This document shows positions 46,950 to 57,581 of a stretch of 64,000 nt of DNA, one piece after another. The notes beneath the pieces were generated by a model. It was not told where the DNA came from, made no database searches, and worked only from the letters and a program-made list of their open reading frames with translations. Made by a program: the position numbers and the translations under genes. The stretch is from Leptospira licerasiae serovar Varillal str. VAR 010 (GTDB taxonomy: Bacteria; Spirochaetota; Leptospiria; Leptospirales; Leptospiraceae), in NCBI RefSeq assembly GCF_000244755.1, contig NZ_AHOO02000005.1:1-64000 (forward strand), given 5' to 3'. The stretch's first letter is position 1. Each line of letters starts with the position of its first letter.

Positions 46950-48683
46950 TTAATATTCTAAAACCAAACCTTCATAAGGTGCGATCTCGAATACCACCGG
47001 GATTTCCATCTTCTCAGGTTTTCTATGAGTAGATATGAGGATCTGAGCAGTACGATTCGCGTTTGCTACTATCTTTTTGGATTCATTCTCGAAGTTCAAA
47101 ATGATCAGACATTTTTTCTTTTCGAACTCTCTGGTATATTGCAGAACTCCTGGAGGAGAATCGTAATCCAGAGCCAAGGTCCCTTTTTTAAGGATCTCGT
47201 TCCCTTTTCTAAGCCATATTAGCTTTTTATAAAAATTTAATAAACTTTCGATGGACCTGGACTGAGTTTCTACGTTTACCGATTCGTATTTGGAAAAAAC
47301 AGGAAGCCAAGGTTCTCCATTACTAAATCCGCCGTTCACATCTCCGGACCAACACATAGGAAGTCTGCAGTTATCTCGGCTTGGATAGACCGGCCAATAT
47401 CTGATCCCTACCGGATCTTGGATGCGATTTTTAGGGACTCTTTCGTCAGTCATCCCAAGTTCTTCTCCGTAATATAAAAACGGAGTCCCTCTTAAGGTTA
47501 AAAGCATTAGAGCCGCTATCTTTGCGCGAGCGACCGTTTCTCTTCCCTTGGAATATCTGGTGATATGCCTGCGGAAATCATGATTACTTAATGTGTAATT
47601 CGGCCAACCCTTGTCTCGGAGATACTTCTCCCATTCTTTGATCACGTCCCTGAATTTTTCAGCCTTCCAAGGAGTATAAAAGAAAGCAAAGTTAAATGCT
47701 AGATGAAGTTCATCACCTTTCGCACCGTAATAAGAAGCGGGAAGTGCGCTTGTGCCAGGCGGCTCCATCATCACTTCTCCTACGGACATTCTATCTCCGT
47801 ATGAATCCAAAAGTTTTCTGAGATCCTTGAGGATATCGTGCATCTCGGGACGATCCCGATCATAAATATGATTTTGTTGATCGAAAGGTCTAGCTAACCA
47901 TCTTTTTCGAGGGTTACTTCTTAACTCGGAGTCTTTAACGAACAGATTTACGACATCCAAACGGAAACCGTCCACTCCCATATCCAGCCAATTTTTGACC
48001 ATAGAGAAGATTGCTTTTTTAACTTCCGGATTTCTCCAATTCAGATCGGGTTGTTCCGCTAAAAAAGAATGATAATAATATTGACCTGTAGTTTTATCTA
48101 AGGTCCAAGCTCTTCCACCGAAAGTTCCCATCCAATTATTTGGAGGTTTTCCATTCACGGGATCTTTCCAAATATACCAATCTCTCTTAGGATTATCTTT
48201 GGAAGATTTGGATTCTAAAAACCAGGGATGTTGGTGAGAAGTATGATTTGCAACCAGGTCCATAATGATCCTGATCTTACGTTTATGAGCTTCTTTTAAT
48301 AAACGTTTGAACGTATCCATATTTCCGAATACGGGATCGATACTTTCGTAATCCGAAATATCGTATCCGAAATCGTACATCGGAGAAGGATAGATCGGAG
48401 AAAGCCAGATGGCATCAATGCCAAGCGAATTCGGTGTCCCGTCGTTCAAATAATCGAGTTTTTGAATGATACCTTCTAAGTCGCCAATCCCGTCCCCATT
48501 AGCATCCTTAAAGCTTCTAGGATAAATTTGGTAAACTACCGCGTTCTTCCACCAGTCCGCGTCTATCTTTTTGCCGCGGCGAGGAGGATTAGCCTTTTTA
48601 AGCTCCCTAACGGATGTCGCGGTTTCTTTTTTTCTTTTAGAAGTGACTGTGGAACGACTGCCCGAATCCATACTGGGGACCAT
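46950..48683 (-). CDS. GH13 alpha-glucosidase/glucosyltransferase
   Basis: About 577 residues. A (beta/alpha)8 GH13 barrel with all four regions: DLVANHTS, GFRLDVVNLF (nucleophile Asp), VGEVMMEP (acid Glu) and LSNHDFRRH. VVYQIYPRSFKDANGDGIGDLEG places it with oligo-1,6-glucosidase or trehalose/sucrose-acting enzymes. A very basic N-terminal extension of about 40 residues precedes the barrel. It starts just after the glnD stop (ATG at 48683), so it is co-transcribed with glnD. Confidence 0.85.
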   Translation of the reverse strand: MVPSMDSGSRSTVTSKRKKETATSVRELKKANPPRRGKKIDADWWKNAVVYQIYPRSFKDANGDGIGDLEGIIQKLDYLNDGTPNSLGIDAIWLSPIYPSPMYDFGYDISDYESIDPVFGNMDTFKRLLKEAHKRKIRIIMDLVANHTSHQHPWFLESKSSKDNPKRDWYIWKDPVNGKPPNNWMGTFGGRAWTLDKTTGQYYYHSFLAEQPDLNWRNPEVKKAIFSMVKNWLDMGVDGFRLDVVNLFVKDSELRSNPRKRWLARPFDQQNHIYDRDRPEMHDILKDLRKLLDSYGDRMSVGEVMMEPPGTSALPASYYGAKGDELHLAFNFAFFYTPWKAEKFRDVIKEWEKYLRDKGWPNYTLSNHDFRRHITRYSKGRETVARAKIAALMLLTLRGTPFLYYGEELGMTDERVPKNRIQDPVGIRYWPVYPSRDNCRLPMCWSGDVNGGFSNGEPWLPVFSKYESVNVETQSRSIESLLNFYKKLIWLRKGNEILKKGTLALDYDSPPGVLQYTREFEKKKCLIILNFENESKKIVANANRTAQILISTHRKPEKMEIPVVFEIAPYEGLVLEY

Positions 48684-48685
48684 TT

Positions 48686-51319
48686 TCAAAAAACGAGTTC
48701 CCCTGTCATCCTTTCCACTGGCTGGATTAGCAAGATCTTATCTTCCAAGGATTTTAACAATTTAGCATCTTTGACCTGTTCCCCGTCCTTAGTCTGGAGA
48801 TAGAATGAGTCATAAGCATAGTCTGCAGAAGTAGAAACCCTTAAATGAGAAACTTTTAAACCAAAATCGAATACTTTCCTTAAGATCCTGTACACTAAGC
48901 CGACCATATCGGGCATACGTACTTCCATGATCGTCGTATCCGTAACATCTTCGTTAGAAAATCGAACCGAACGATTGATGATACTTTCCGGTATCGTCTT
49001 ACGTGGGTTCCATTCGGTCCTTTCGAAAGCGATACTATCTCTTTGTAATTCTCCTGAGGCCATCAACCTAAGTTTGCCTTCCATCCTGGAAAGTTTTTCG
49101 GAAGAAATATTTCCGCTACCTTGCGGATCAGTTACTTGAAGAATATGGATCTGGAACTCTTCGAAAGTATAACTTTGCATCCCGACAAGACTCAAACCTT
49201 CGGAAGAAACGGAACAACAAAGATCCAATAAGATCTCGGGAATATTACGGCTCACCACTTCTACCGTTACAAAAGCAGGGTCTTGCTCCAGGTCTAAAAG
49301 TAAATCCGAATTGGCATCTTGGCTGAGTGAAGTAATCGATTTAAAATATTTTAATATTTTTCGATTCGAAACGGTTTTTAAAAAACTTTCGGGTATCACT
49401 GAATAAGCAAAAGAAGCGATCGTTTTGGAAATTTTAGGATCTTGGCTTTCTTTTTCAGTCAGATAAGCGACCAAGTCCTTCGCAAGGGCGATCCTTTCTT
49501 CTTCTCCATGAGGACCTTCATAATCGGTTCGATTTGTTTGAAAGAAGTTTATAGAGTTTTTATAAAGTACGTTTAAGATTGCTTTTTTCCAATTCGTAAG
49601 AACGTTTGTCCCAACCGACTTGGTATCGATGATCGTCAGTATATATAAAAGTTTAAGTCTGTCGGGATTAGATACAGTTCTCGCAAAATTCCGAATCAGC
49701 AATTTATCCGAAATATCCCTCTTAGAAGAAAGTTCCGACATCAGGATATGTTTTTCGACCAGAAAACGGAAAAGATCCGTATCTTCTTCCGATAAACCCA
49801 AACGAGACCCGACAGAAACCGCAAGTTCCGCGCCGTATTCGGAATGGTCTCCTTCCTTCACTTTTCCGGCGTCATGCAAAAGAATTGCCAAGGCCAAAAT
49901 TTCGGTCTTCTCACATTCTTTGTAAACTTCTAAGATCTCTCTGTCTTCGAACTCTCCCTTATCTAAACGGTCCAATTCATGAAGGATCAAAAGAGTATGT
50001 TCGTCCACAGTGAACTCATGATGATAACTGAATAAAGGGAAATTAGTACATGCGCCGAACTCTGGCAGAAGCGCTGCGAGCACCTGGCATTCATGCATTA
50101 ATTTCAATATTCTTCCCCTATCTTTTTTATTCTGAAGGATCCTGATAAATCCTCCGTTCACTTCCGCAGAATATCTGAAATCATCGTCCAAAAAATGAGA
50201 AGCGAATCTGATCTCGCTAAGTAGCCCGCCGGAAACTTCGAAACCTGTTTCCTGGATCATCCTAAAAGTAAGTAAAATATCTTTGTATAATGTATGAGGA
50301 TCCGCAAAAAGATTTCCTTCATTGGGAGGAAAGATCGTATTTCCGATCCTTAAGAATCGAATGCCTTCATAGTCGAAATTTTGGGCCTCTCCTTTTTTCT
50401 GAGCAGCCAATAGAGAATCCAAATATACGCGAACGATAAAGAATATATTTTTCTGATGACTATAAAGAGTGTTCATAAACTTCTCTATAGTTTGCATATC
50501 TTCTTTTTTTCCGAAGCCTAGATACTCTGCAACTTCGGGTTGCAAATTCAGATCCAAACGATCATGTTTTCTGCCGGTAAGAATATGGAGCGCAGTCCTG
50601 ACTCGAATCAGAAAATCATAAGCCTCTTCTAAGGCTTGGACTTCCCCACTTTGGAAAACGGGGAGAACTGCAAGTCCACCTAAGGAACGGATAGGACTTC
50701 TGGATTTTTCGGTCCAATACAAGTACTGAATATCTCTCAAACCGCAGAGATCCGTTTTTAAATTCGGCTCTGAAAGTAGAATAGGTCTCCCTTCTCTCAA
50801 AAATCTTTCCGAAAGTTGATCTTCTTTTGCTTGGTTGTATCTGGTCACAAATTTAGAAGGAAGTTTTGCTAAAAATTCTTCTTGGTATTTCTTAAATAAT
50901 TCCTTAGAGCCGGTTAAGAACCGACTGTCCAATACCGCGTGAAAGCTGGACATATCATCCAAATAGCGAAATGACTCCTTAATGGTTCGGCAAGTATGCC
51001 CTACTTCTTTTCCGGAATCATAAAGATAAGTGTTAATGGAAGAAATGATCTCCGAAAGTTTGGAATCCGGAACACCATTATGTAAATATAATATATCTAC
51101 ATCCGAATGAGGCGCCATCTCCATTCGCCCGTATCCGCCTAACGCAATTACCGCTACTTCTTCCCCTTTTTTTAAAATGCCGGAAGACTTTTCGAATCTG
51201 GTCCTTAGAAAGGAATCTATGATAAATGTGAGCTGGCGCGAAACCAGGCGGCCTGATACCGCCCTACTTTTTTCCAAAAGCCTTTGAAAACTATAGGAGA
51301 TGTCTAATTCTAAAGGCAA
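48686..51319 (-). CDS. glnD: PII uridylyltransferase/uridylyl-removing enzyme
   Basis: 877 residues with the full GlnD layout: a nucleotidyltransferase domain with [19 protein letters not shown] at 60-78, an HD phosphohydrolase domain ([19 protein letters not shown]) in the middle, and tandem C-terminal ACT domains that sense glutamine. It modifies PII in nitrogen control. It lies between metG (upstream, gap 30 bases) and the GH13 gene, all on one strand. Confidence 0.92.
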   Translation of the reverse strand: MPLELDISYSFQRLLEKSRAVSGRLVSRQLTFIIDSFLRTRFEKSSGILKKGEEVAVIALGGYGRMEMAPHSDVDILYLHNGVPDSKLSEIISSINTYLYDSGKEVGHTCRTIKESFRYLDDMSSFHAVLDSRFLTGSKELFKKYQEEFLAKLPSKFVTRYNQAKEDQLSERFLREGRPILLSEPNLKTDLCGLRDIQYLYWTEKSRSPIRSLGGLAVLPVFQSGEVQALEEAYDFLIRVRTALHILTGRKHDRLDLNLQPEVAEYLGFGKKEDMQTIEKFMNTLYSHQKNIFFIVRVYLDSLLAAQKKGEAQNFDYEGIRFLRIGNTIFPPNEGNLFADPHTLYKDILLTFRMIQETGFEVSGGLLSEIRFASHFLDDDFRYSAEVNGGFIRILQNKKDRGRILKLMHECQVLAALLPEFGACTNFPLFSYHHEFTVDEHTLLILHELDRLDKGEFEDREILEVYKECEKTEILALAILLHDAGKVKEGDHSEYGAELAVSVGSRLGLSEEDTDLFRFLVEKHILMSELSSKRDISDKLLIRNFARTVSNPDRLKLLYILTIIDTKSVGTNVLTNWKKAILNVLYKNSINFFQTNRTDYEGPHGEEERIALAKDLVAYLTEKESQDPKISKTIASFAYSVIPESFLKTVSNRKILKYFKSITSLSQDANSDLLLDLEQDPAFVTVEVVSRNIPEILLDLCCSVSSEGLSLVGMQSYTFEEFQIHILQVTDPQGSGNISSEKLSRMEGKLRLMASGELQRDSIAFERTEWNPRKTIPESIINRSVRFSNEDVTDTTIMEVRMPDMVGLVYRILRKVFDFGLKVSHLRVSTSADYAYDSFYLQTKDGEQVKDAKLLKSLEDKILLIQPVERMTGELVF

Positions 51320-51349
51320 AGGTAGTTCCTACTAGCTGTTAGACTGAGT

Positions 51350-53383
51350 TTATTTCAATTTATCGCCAGGGTTGGCACCTCGATGAGGCACAAAAAGGCT
51401 GAGACTCTCGCCTTCTCCGGAAGCCAAAAGCATCGCTTCTGAAACTCCAAACTTCATCTTTCTTGGTTTTAAGTTGGCGACTGCAACAATTGTCAGGCCA
51501 AGCAGATCCTGAGGCTGATAAGAAGCCTTGATCCCCGCAAACACATTCTTAGTTCCAAGAGGGCCCAAATCCAATTTTACTTGTACCAATTTATCAGCGC
51601 CCTCTACTGGACCGGCTTCTATAATTTTACCGACGCGGAGATCGACCTTACTTAGATCTTCGATCGAAATTTCCAGAACTCCTTCCGTTTTGGGAGCGGC
51701 TGCTGGAGTTGCCGGTTGGCCGGCGGATTTAGTTTCCAAAGCGTTTTCTTCTAACATGGTTTGAATCGATTTTTCCTCTACACGTTTGGTGATCATTTCG
51801 TAAGCGGATACTTTTGTTTTTTCCAGATCGGAAGAAAGATCCGCAAACTCAGGCTTTTTATTTAAACCTAATATTTTATAAACCTTCTCTCCCGATTTAG
51901 GAAGCACAGGATATAAATAAATGGAAAGAATTCTCGCGGCGTTTAAAGCAACTGTCACAGTCTTGCGAGCTGCTTCCGCATCCGATTTGATTTGGATCCA
52001 AGGCGCAAGATCGTTTACATACTTGTTGGCGATATCTCCCAATCGGGAACATTCTTTCATTACTCTGGTATAATTTCTGGTCTCATACCATTCTCTGATC
52101 TTAGATTCTGAACTTCTGAGTTCATCCAGTACCTTCTTACCTTCCGCGTCCGGAACTCCCAAAGTTCTATCAAGTTTATCTAATATAGAAGTGGCAACTC
52201 TCGACACTAGATTAACGAAGTTACCCACAAAGTCCGAATTTACTTTAGCAGTATAATCATCGAAGGAAAGGTCCAAATCGTCCATTCCCGGACCGAGTTT
52301 ACCTGCCAGATAAAAGCGAAGATGTTCCGGGTCCAAATGTTTCAAATAACCGTCCGCCTTGATGAAAGTACCCCTAGACTTGGACATCTTCTCTCCGTTC
52401 ACAGTAATAAAACCGTGAACATGAACTTGAGTAGGAGAACGATACCCTCCTCCTTCTAAAGTGGCGGGCCAGAACAAAGTATGAAAATATAATATATCCT
52501 TGCCGATAAAATGGGATATCTCGGTCTTCTCGTCCTTCCAGAAGGAATCGAATTTTTTGCGATCCCCTTTGAAATAATTCAAGCTAGAAGCCATGTATCC
52601 GATAGGCGCATCTAGCCAAACGTAAAAATATTTTTCGGTCTCCCCTGGGATCTTAAATCCAAAATATGGTCCATCACGAGAAATGTCCCAATCCTGAAGC
52701 CCAGCCTCGAACCATTCTTTCAGCTTTTTGCGAACGCCTTCCGCAACATGAGAATCTTTTTCGACCCAGCTCGAAAGATATTTTTCAAAATCTCCCAACT
52801 TGAAAAATATATGTTTAGAATTTCGACTAACGGGTGGGTTACCACATAAAGAGCAATGTGAATCTTTTAGATCCTTAGGAGAATAAGTAGCTCCGCAGTT
52901 CTCGCAACTATCTCCGTATTGGTCTTGGGTCCCACAATTAGGGCAAGTTCCTTTGATAAAACGGTCCGGAAGGAACATTTTATCCGTATCACAATATGCT
53001 TGCTCTATCTCTCTTTCCGCGATATGGCCTTTGCCCTTTAAAGAAAGATAAATTTCCTCGGAAAGAATCCGATTTTCTTCCGAGTTAGTGGTATAATAAT
53101 TATCGTATTCGACTAAAAAGCCCGAAAGATCCCTGTAATGTTCTTTTCTAACACGATCTATCAATTCTTCGGGGCTAATCCCTTCTTTTCTTGCGGCAAG
53201 CATGATGGGTGTGCCATGCGTATCGTCCGCACAGAAAAAATAACACTCATTACCTAATGATTTTTGATAACGTACATAAATATCGGTCTGGATCGCTTCC
53301 AGAACATGGCCTAAATGAATAGGACCGTTCGCATATGGCAAAGCGGAAGTAACGAGGATCTTTCGTTTTGTTTCGGAACTCAC
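51350..53383 (-). CDS. metG: Methionyl-tRNA synthetase with C-terminal tRNA-binding domain
   Basis: 677 residues. Class I synthetase with HLGH at 23-26 and KMSKS in VNGEKMSKSRG. The zinc-binding knuckles CPNCG/CENCG and CSLCG lie at about 140-180. The C-terminal OB-fold (EMAP/Trbp111-like, DLRVGKIIEAGPVEGADKL) aids tRNA binding and dimerisation. Length normal for the long form. Confidence 0.96.
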   Translation of the reverse strand: MSSETKRKILVTSALPYANGPIHLGHVLEAIQTDIYVRYQKSLGNECYFFCADDTHGTPIMLAARKEGISPEELIDRVRKEHYRDLSGFLVEYDNYYTTNSEENRILSEEIYLSLKGKGHIAEREIEQAYCDTDKMFLPDRFIKGTCPNCGTQDQYGDSCENCGATYSPKDLKDSHCSLCGNPPVSRNSKHIFFKLGDFEKYLSSWVEKDSHVAEGVRKKLKEWFEAGLQDWDISRDGPYFGFKIPGETEKYFYVWLDAPIGYMASSLNYFKGDRKKFDSFWKDEKTEISHFIGKDILYFHTLFWPATLEGGGYRSPTQVHVHGFITVNGEKMSKSRGTFIKADGYLKHLDPEHLRFYLAGKLGPGMDDLDLSFDDYTAKVNSDFVGNFVNLVSRVATSILDKLDRTLGVPDAEGKKVLDELRSSESKIREWYETRNYTRVMKECSRLGDIANKYVNDLAPWIQIKSDAEAARKTVTVALNAARILSIYLYPVLPKSGEKVYKILGLNKKPEFADLSSDLEKTKVSAYEMITKRVEEKSIQTMLEENALETKSAGQPATPAAAPKTEGVLEISIEDLSKVDLRVGKIIEAGPVEGADKLVQVKLDLGPLGTKNVFAGIKASYQPQDLLGLTIVAVANLKPRKMKFGVSEAMLLASGEGESLSLFVPHRGANPGDKLK

Positions 53384-53498
53384 ATAGTCAGGTTGAGAAA
53401 AATTCCCCCAAAATCAACATGGATTTTCATTGCAAAACCGCAGGTTAGGTTAAAATACATCGGAAAAACGGGAACACCCTTAAAGGGAAGGCATTAAA

Positions 53499-54005
53499 AT
53501 GGAAAGGGTCTCATCCTTGGCTAGTAAAGTTTTACCAGGTCATGAGTTTTACGAAAAGTTTCAGAAAAGTCTCGATAGAGAAACCGAGATTTTTCAACTC
53601 AAGATGAATTATGCCAAGGTCCTAGTCAGTCTTTGGTCTTATTCTTGTCATGCAGACGGAGTCTTTCATACGAAAGAAGGAAACCTAGTTGGACAGATGG
53701 TAAAAGCCATGTTCGATAAAGATTGTATTTTCGATCATCACCAAGAGCAAAAGGCGGAGATCATCGAAGAATTATCCGAAGTTTTCGAATCCCCTCTTCC
53801 TATTAAAATGATCACCGACTTTGCGGAAGGAAATCCTGTATTGGCCGTAAACTTCTACGAAGACGCGGTATGTATAGTAACGAGTGATGGCAAATTTACG
53901 GAAAGAGAAGTAGAATTTTTGGACGATCTGGCAAAGGAACTGGAAATTTCTTCTATGGATAAGAAAAACATAGATAATAAATATACGGACGGCGACGAAG
54001 ACTGA
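53499..54005 (+). CDS. TerB-like/DUF533-type helical protein
   Basis: 168 residues, all-helical and acidic. Segments SLWSYSCHADGVFHTKEGNLV and VTSDGKFTEREVEFLDDLAKEL resemble the paired metal-site DG-F-xxE helices of the TerB/DUF533 group. Role unknown. AAGGGAAGG lies upstream of the ATG. It is 22 bases before the next plus-strand gene, so likely in one operon. Confidence 0.6.
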   Translation: MERVSSLASKVLPGHEFYEKFQKSLDRETEIFQLKMNYAKVLVSLWSYSCHADGVFHTKEGNLVGQMVKAMFDKDCIFDHHQEQKAEIIEELSEVFESPLPIKMITDFAEGNPVLAVNFYEDAVCIVTSDGKFTEREVEFLDDLAKELEISSMDKKNIDNKYTDGDED

Positions 54006-54027
54006 ACTTCAAGTCGCCTTCCTTCTC

Positions 54028-54966
54028 ATGCCTTTTCCACTCCTATTACTTTTATTCGGCTACTTAGGTCTTCAACTCATACTAAGCGGCCCCTTCCTAC
54101 AACTTATAGTAAATATAATATCCTTTAGGTTATTCAAATTTCGTTGGCTGACTCCGGGCATAATACTTCCCGGGCTTTGGGTTTGGGCCAGACATTTTAT
54201 CATATTCTTTCCGGGAGAACTCGGAACGGATATTGTTCACGCGAAAGGAAGCTTTGTACATTTCAGGATCTCATTCTCAAATTTATTTAAAGGAAAATTA
54301 ATATTTAGAGGGGTGAATGTTCGCTCCTTTCACATGGATTATACCAACAGAGTGGAATCCAGAAAGAAGATAGAATACCTTCCCAAAAGAGGGAGGATCC
54401 AATTCAAATTGGAGAAAGTTTCCCATTCCAGCATTGATATAGAAGACAAGACATTAACTCCGGTATTTAATATACAGATCCGGGATATAAAAGTAGAGAA
54501 CGGAGTTTTGGACGCGGGTTCTCCGTTAGAGATCCTTTTTAGAAGCAGAATGGGTTCCTGTAGATTAGGGAGAGAAGGTTTACTCAGAACGGGAACACTC
54601 AAAGGAGGAGATAGAGGATATCTCACATTGAGCGGGATCACTTGGGGAGAATTAGCCGGACTAGAAATTATTCCTTTGCCTTTATTCAAAAAGCAAGTGC
54701 ATCTTACATTAGAATTTCGGCATATAGACGATCATCATACCGACTTTGAAGGAACCTTATTGCATACGGGCTCGGGAGAAGAAGAGGAATCAGAAACATA
54801 TCCTTTCCGCTTCGGAGTAGACTGGAACGATTTTAATCTTCCTTTCGATCTAGCTCTTAGGAAATTGATTATGGAATTATTCCTTCAGACCAAACTGGAA
54901 GGTTTGATGGCAAGGACCCTGCAAACGATTGCAAAAGGGATCCGATTATTTTTAGGTAAGGATTAG
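54028..54966 (+). CDS. Hypothetical membrane-anchored protein (AsmA-like?)
   Basis: 312 residues. One or two N-terminal helices (about 3-35), then a large soluble beta-rich domain with repeated strands such as LIFRGVNVRSFHMDY and VFNIQIRDIKVENGVLD. The strand pattern is reminiscent of AsmA/bridge-like lipid-transfer proteins. That is inference from pattern, not a domain match. Confidence 0.5.
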   Translation: MPFPLLLLLFGYLGLQLILSGPFLQLIVNIISFRLFKFRWLTPGIILPGLWVWARHFIIFFPGELGTDIVHAKGSFVHFRISFSNLFKGKLIFRGVNVRSFHMDYTNRVESRKKIEYLPKRGRIQFKLEKVSHSSIDIEDKTLTPVFNIQIRDIKVENGVLDAGSPLEILFRSRMGSCRLGREGLLRTGTLKGGDRGYLTLSGITWGELAGLEIIPLPLFKKQVHLTLEFRHIDDHHTDFEGTLLHTGSGEEEESETYPFRFGVDWNDFNLPFDLALRKLIMELFLQTKLEGLMARTLQTIAKGIRLFLGKD

Positions 54967-54988
54967 AAGTTAAGCGAAATTTCGCCTT

Positions 54989-55219
54989 TTATCGAACCCT
55001 CTGACCCATTCCTTCCACGATCCCATTCAGCTTAATCAAACCGGAGATCATATCTTTCATAGCGGAACGAAAGGCTTTCTTTTGGTCCTCGTCCACTCTT
55101 TGGGAAGCAATGTCCGCTTTCATGGATTCTAAGGTATCACTCACTAAAGCAAGAATGCCATACATAGGCTCGTCCTTATTGGTGGAGTTAATAATAAATT
55201 CTATATTATTCTTATACAT
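54989..55219 (-). CDS. Small hypothetical protein
   Basis: 76 residues, helical and charged, with no signal peptide (LVSDTLESMKADIASQRVDEDQKKAF). AAGGGA seven bases before the ATG supports the start. Convergent with the preceding gene; not recognised. Confidence 0.5.
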   Translation of the reverse strand: MYKNNIEFIINSTNKDEPMYGILALVSDTLESMKADIASQRVDEDQKKAFRSAMKDMISGLIKLNGIVEGMGQRVR

Positions 55220-55303
55220 CTTTTTCCCTTTTCGCCTATCGAGAAGAACTGGTTCATCTCGACTTAATCATCGTATAAAATCTATTCCTTTGAGGATAAG
55301 GAT

Positions 55304-56086
55304 TCAAGTCGAATTTGTAATATTCAAAGGTTTTATTGAATTTTCCAAAAAGTCCGGAGCCATTTCATCTTTTAGATCCACTCCTGAAATACCTCGTTTG
55401 AGAGATTCGGAAAGTAAATAAGCGGTTTTTAAGGATGCCTTATTGAAATCTAAGCCGTCGGGACGTATATTCGAAATACAATTCCTGCTCTCATCTGTTT
55501 TGCCTAACTTAGGGTCGAATGTTAAATACATTCCTAAACTATCTGCGGAAGTAAGCCCAGGTCTTTCTCCGATGAGTAACACCACTGCCTTGGCTCCTAA
55601 AATTTCTCCTATCTCATCACCAATCGCAACCCTACCTAATTTTCCTAAAACAAATGGCGCGATCTTATATTTTTGATCCGATAAAATAGGAACCAAAACT
55701 TGTAGGAAAGGGATCAAATTTGAATCGATCGCCTTTGCAGAAAGTCCGTCGACTCCGACCAGGGCTATATCATACTTTCCTTTTTTAGATTCTAATCTGG
55801 AGCGAGAAGGTTCTGAGATCCTGCGTCCCAGATCCGGTCTAAGTAAATATTCTTCTCTACCTTTTGCTAGACTCTCCACTCCGATGATCTCGATCCCTAA
55901 CGGTTGGAAAACTTTTTCGAGACCGATATTTATCGTATCAAAATCTGGCTCTACTAAAACTGCATCTCTCGCCCTTGCGTGGTCCAATCTGAATTTTAAT
56001 AGTTCGGAAGTTGGTATAGAACCGCCCGATCTCCCGATTCCTATCCTTGCAGAAGTTAAGCTCTTCCAAAATTCTTTAGGATTCAT
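55304..56086 (-). CDS. eutC: Ethanolamine ammonia-lyase small subunit
   Basis: 260 residues. EutC of the adenosylcobalamin-dependent ethanolamine ammonia-lyase, which converts ethanolamine to acetaldehyde and ammonia. Visible blocks are TSARIGIGRSGGSIPTSELLKFRLDHARARDAV near the N-terminus and the cobalamin-side PFVLGKLGRVAIGDEIGE and LLIGERPGLTSADSLGMYLTF. Its ATG overlaps the eutB stop by four bases. Confidence 0.92.
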   Translation of the reverse strand: MNPKEFWKSLTSARIGIGRSGGSIPTSELLKFRLDHARARDAVLVEPDFDTINIGLEKVFQPLGIEIIGVESLAKGREEYLLRPDLGRRISEPSRSRLESKKGKYDIALVGVDGLSAKAIDSNLIPFLQVLVPILSDQKYKIAPFVLGKLGRVAIGDEIGEILGAKAVVLLIGERPGLTSADSLGMYLTFDPKLGKTDESRNCISNIRPDGLDFNKASLKTAYLLSESLKRGISGVDLKDEMAPDFLENSIKPLNITNST

Positions 56087-57477
56087 CCGACCTTATCCTC
56101 TAAAATTCCTTCGAGCAAAACTCTGTTTTGATTTTCTTTGGGTAGGAATTGTTTTGTAGATTCGAATAGTCCCCGCTCTAATAACCAACTTTCAAATTCT
56201 GGTGCTGGTTTTAGACCGAAAATTTGGCGTAGATACAAAGTGTCATGAAAAGAAGTGCTTTGGTAGGATAACATCACATCATCCGCTCCAGGAACTCCCA
56301 TGATATAATTACATCCTGCAGCTCCAAGTAGAGTGAGCAATGTGTCCATATCGTCTTGGTCTGCATCCGCATGATTTGTATAACATACATCCACACCCAT
56401 CGGAAGACCCAAAAGTTTCCCGCAAAAATGATCTTCTAATCCTGCTCTTAATATTTGTTTTCCATTATATAGATATTCCGGCCCGATAAAACCGACAACA
56501 GTATTCACGAGAAGAGGATCGAATTTTTTCGCAACAGCGTAAGCTCTTGCTTCCAAGGTCTGTTGGTCGATCCCATAATGAGCTCCGGCGGACAACCCGC
56601 TTCCTTGTCCGGTTTCGAAATACATTACATTGTTTCCGACAGTTCCTCTGTTTAACTCCAAAGCCATCTGCTGAGATTCCGCTAAAATATTTAGGTTCAC
56701 TCCAAAACTTTTGTTCAAAGCCTCGCTACCTCCGATGGATTGGAATACAAGATCTAAAGGAGCGCCTTCTTCCATCGCTTTCATTGAAGTAGTTACGTGA
56801 CAAAGAACGCAAGACTGGGTCGGGATAGAATATTTTTGGATGATAGAATCCAACATTTTCAGAAGAGCAATCACAGTAGGAACATTATCCGTCGCCGGAT
56901 TGATCCCGATCACTGCATCTCCGCTCCCCAAAAGAAGTCCGTCCAGAATACTCGCGGCAATTCCTTTCGGATCGTCAGTAGGATGATTTGGCTGTAGACG
57001 TGAGGATAATCTTCCCGGAAGTCCTATCGTGTTCCGAAATTTGGTAATAATCGGAGATTTTTTAGAAACCAAGATTAGATCCTGGTTGGACATTAATTTG
57101 GAAACGGAAGCAGCCATCTCGGGAGTGATCCCATCCCGGATCTGAGAGATCAGATCTGAGTCGGTATTCTCGTTTAAGAGAAAATCACGAAATTCTCCCA
57201 CCGTTAAGGAAGAAATTTTAGAAAACGCAGATCGATCATGAGAATCAAAAATAAGCCGAGTAACCTCGTCCTTTTCTCCAGGGATCAATTCTATATTCAA
57301 AAATTCTGATAAAGGAAGATCCGCCAAAGCCATTTGAGCGGCCACTCTTTCTTCCTGAGTTGAAGCAGCGATACCGGCCAACTGATCCCCGGAGCGAAGC
57401 GGGCTTGCCTTCGCTAATAATGTTTTTAAGTCAGGAAATACGTAGGACTTCCTACCAAGAACGGTTTTATAACCCAT
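56083..57477 (-). CDS. eutB: Ethanolamine ammonia-lyase large subunit
   Basis: 464 residues. The TIM-barrel catalytic subunit that binds substrate and cobalamin: KASPLRSGDQLAGIAA, GDAVIGINPATDN, GQGSGLSAGAHYGIDQQTLEARAYA and GVPGADDVMLSYQSTSFHD. Length typical. Followed by eutC with an ATGA overlap. No shell protein, EutA reactivase or aldehyde dehydrogenase gene is present beside it. Confidence 0.95.
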   Translation of the reverse strand: MGYKTVLGRKSYVFPDLKTLLAKASPLRSGDQLAGIAASTQEERVAAQMALADLPLSEFLNIELIPGEKDEVTRLIFDSHDRSAFSKISSLTVGEFRDFLLNENTDSDLISQIRDGITPEMAASVSKLMSNQDLILVSKKSPIITKFRNTIGLPGRLSSRLQPNHPTDDPKGIAASILDGLLLGSGDAVIGINPATDNVPTVIALLKMLDSIIQKYSIPTQSCVLCHVTTSMKAMEEGAPLDLVFQSIGGSEALNKSFGVNLNILAESQQMALELNRGTVGNNVMYFETGQGSGLSAGAHYGIDQQTLEARAYAVAKKFDPLLVNTVVGFIGPEYLYNGKQILRAGLEDHFCGKLLGLPMGVDVCYTNHADADQDDMDTLLTLLGAAGCNYIMGVPGADDVMLSYQSTSFHDTLYLRQIFGLKPAPEFESWLLERGLFESTKQFLPKENQNRVLLEGILEDKVG

Positions 57478-57581
57478 AATGATTCCCTATCGACCTCACA
57501 CAAAACCTTGGATCGGGACTTCTTCTTTCGATCCTATTTACTCTAATTCCGAAAATTTTTGGGATCAAGAAAATTGCCTTC

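Noticed and set aside
54974..54990. GCGAAATTTCGC followed by CTTTT between convergent genes
   Set aside because: A four-base stem is too short to claim as a terminator.
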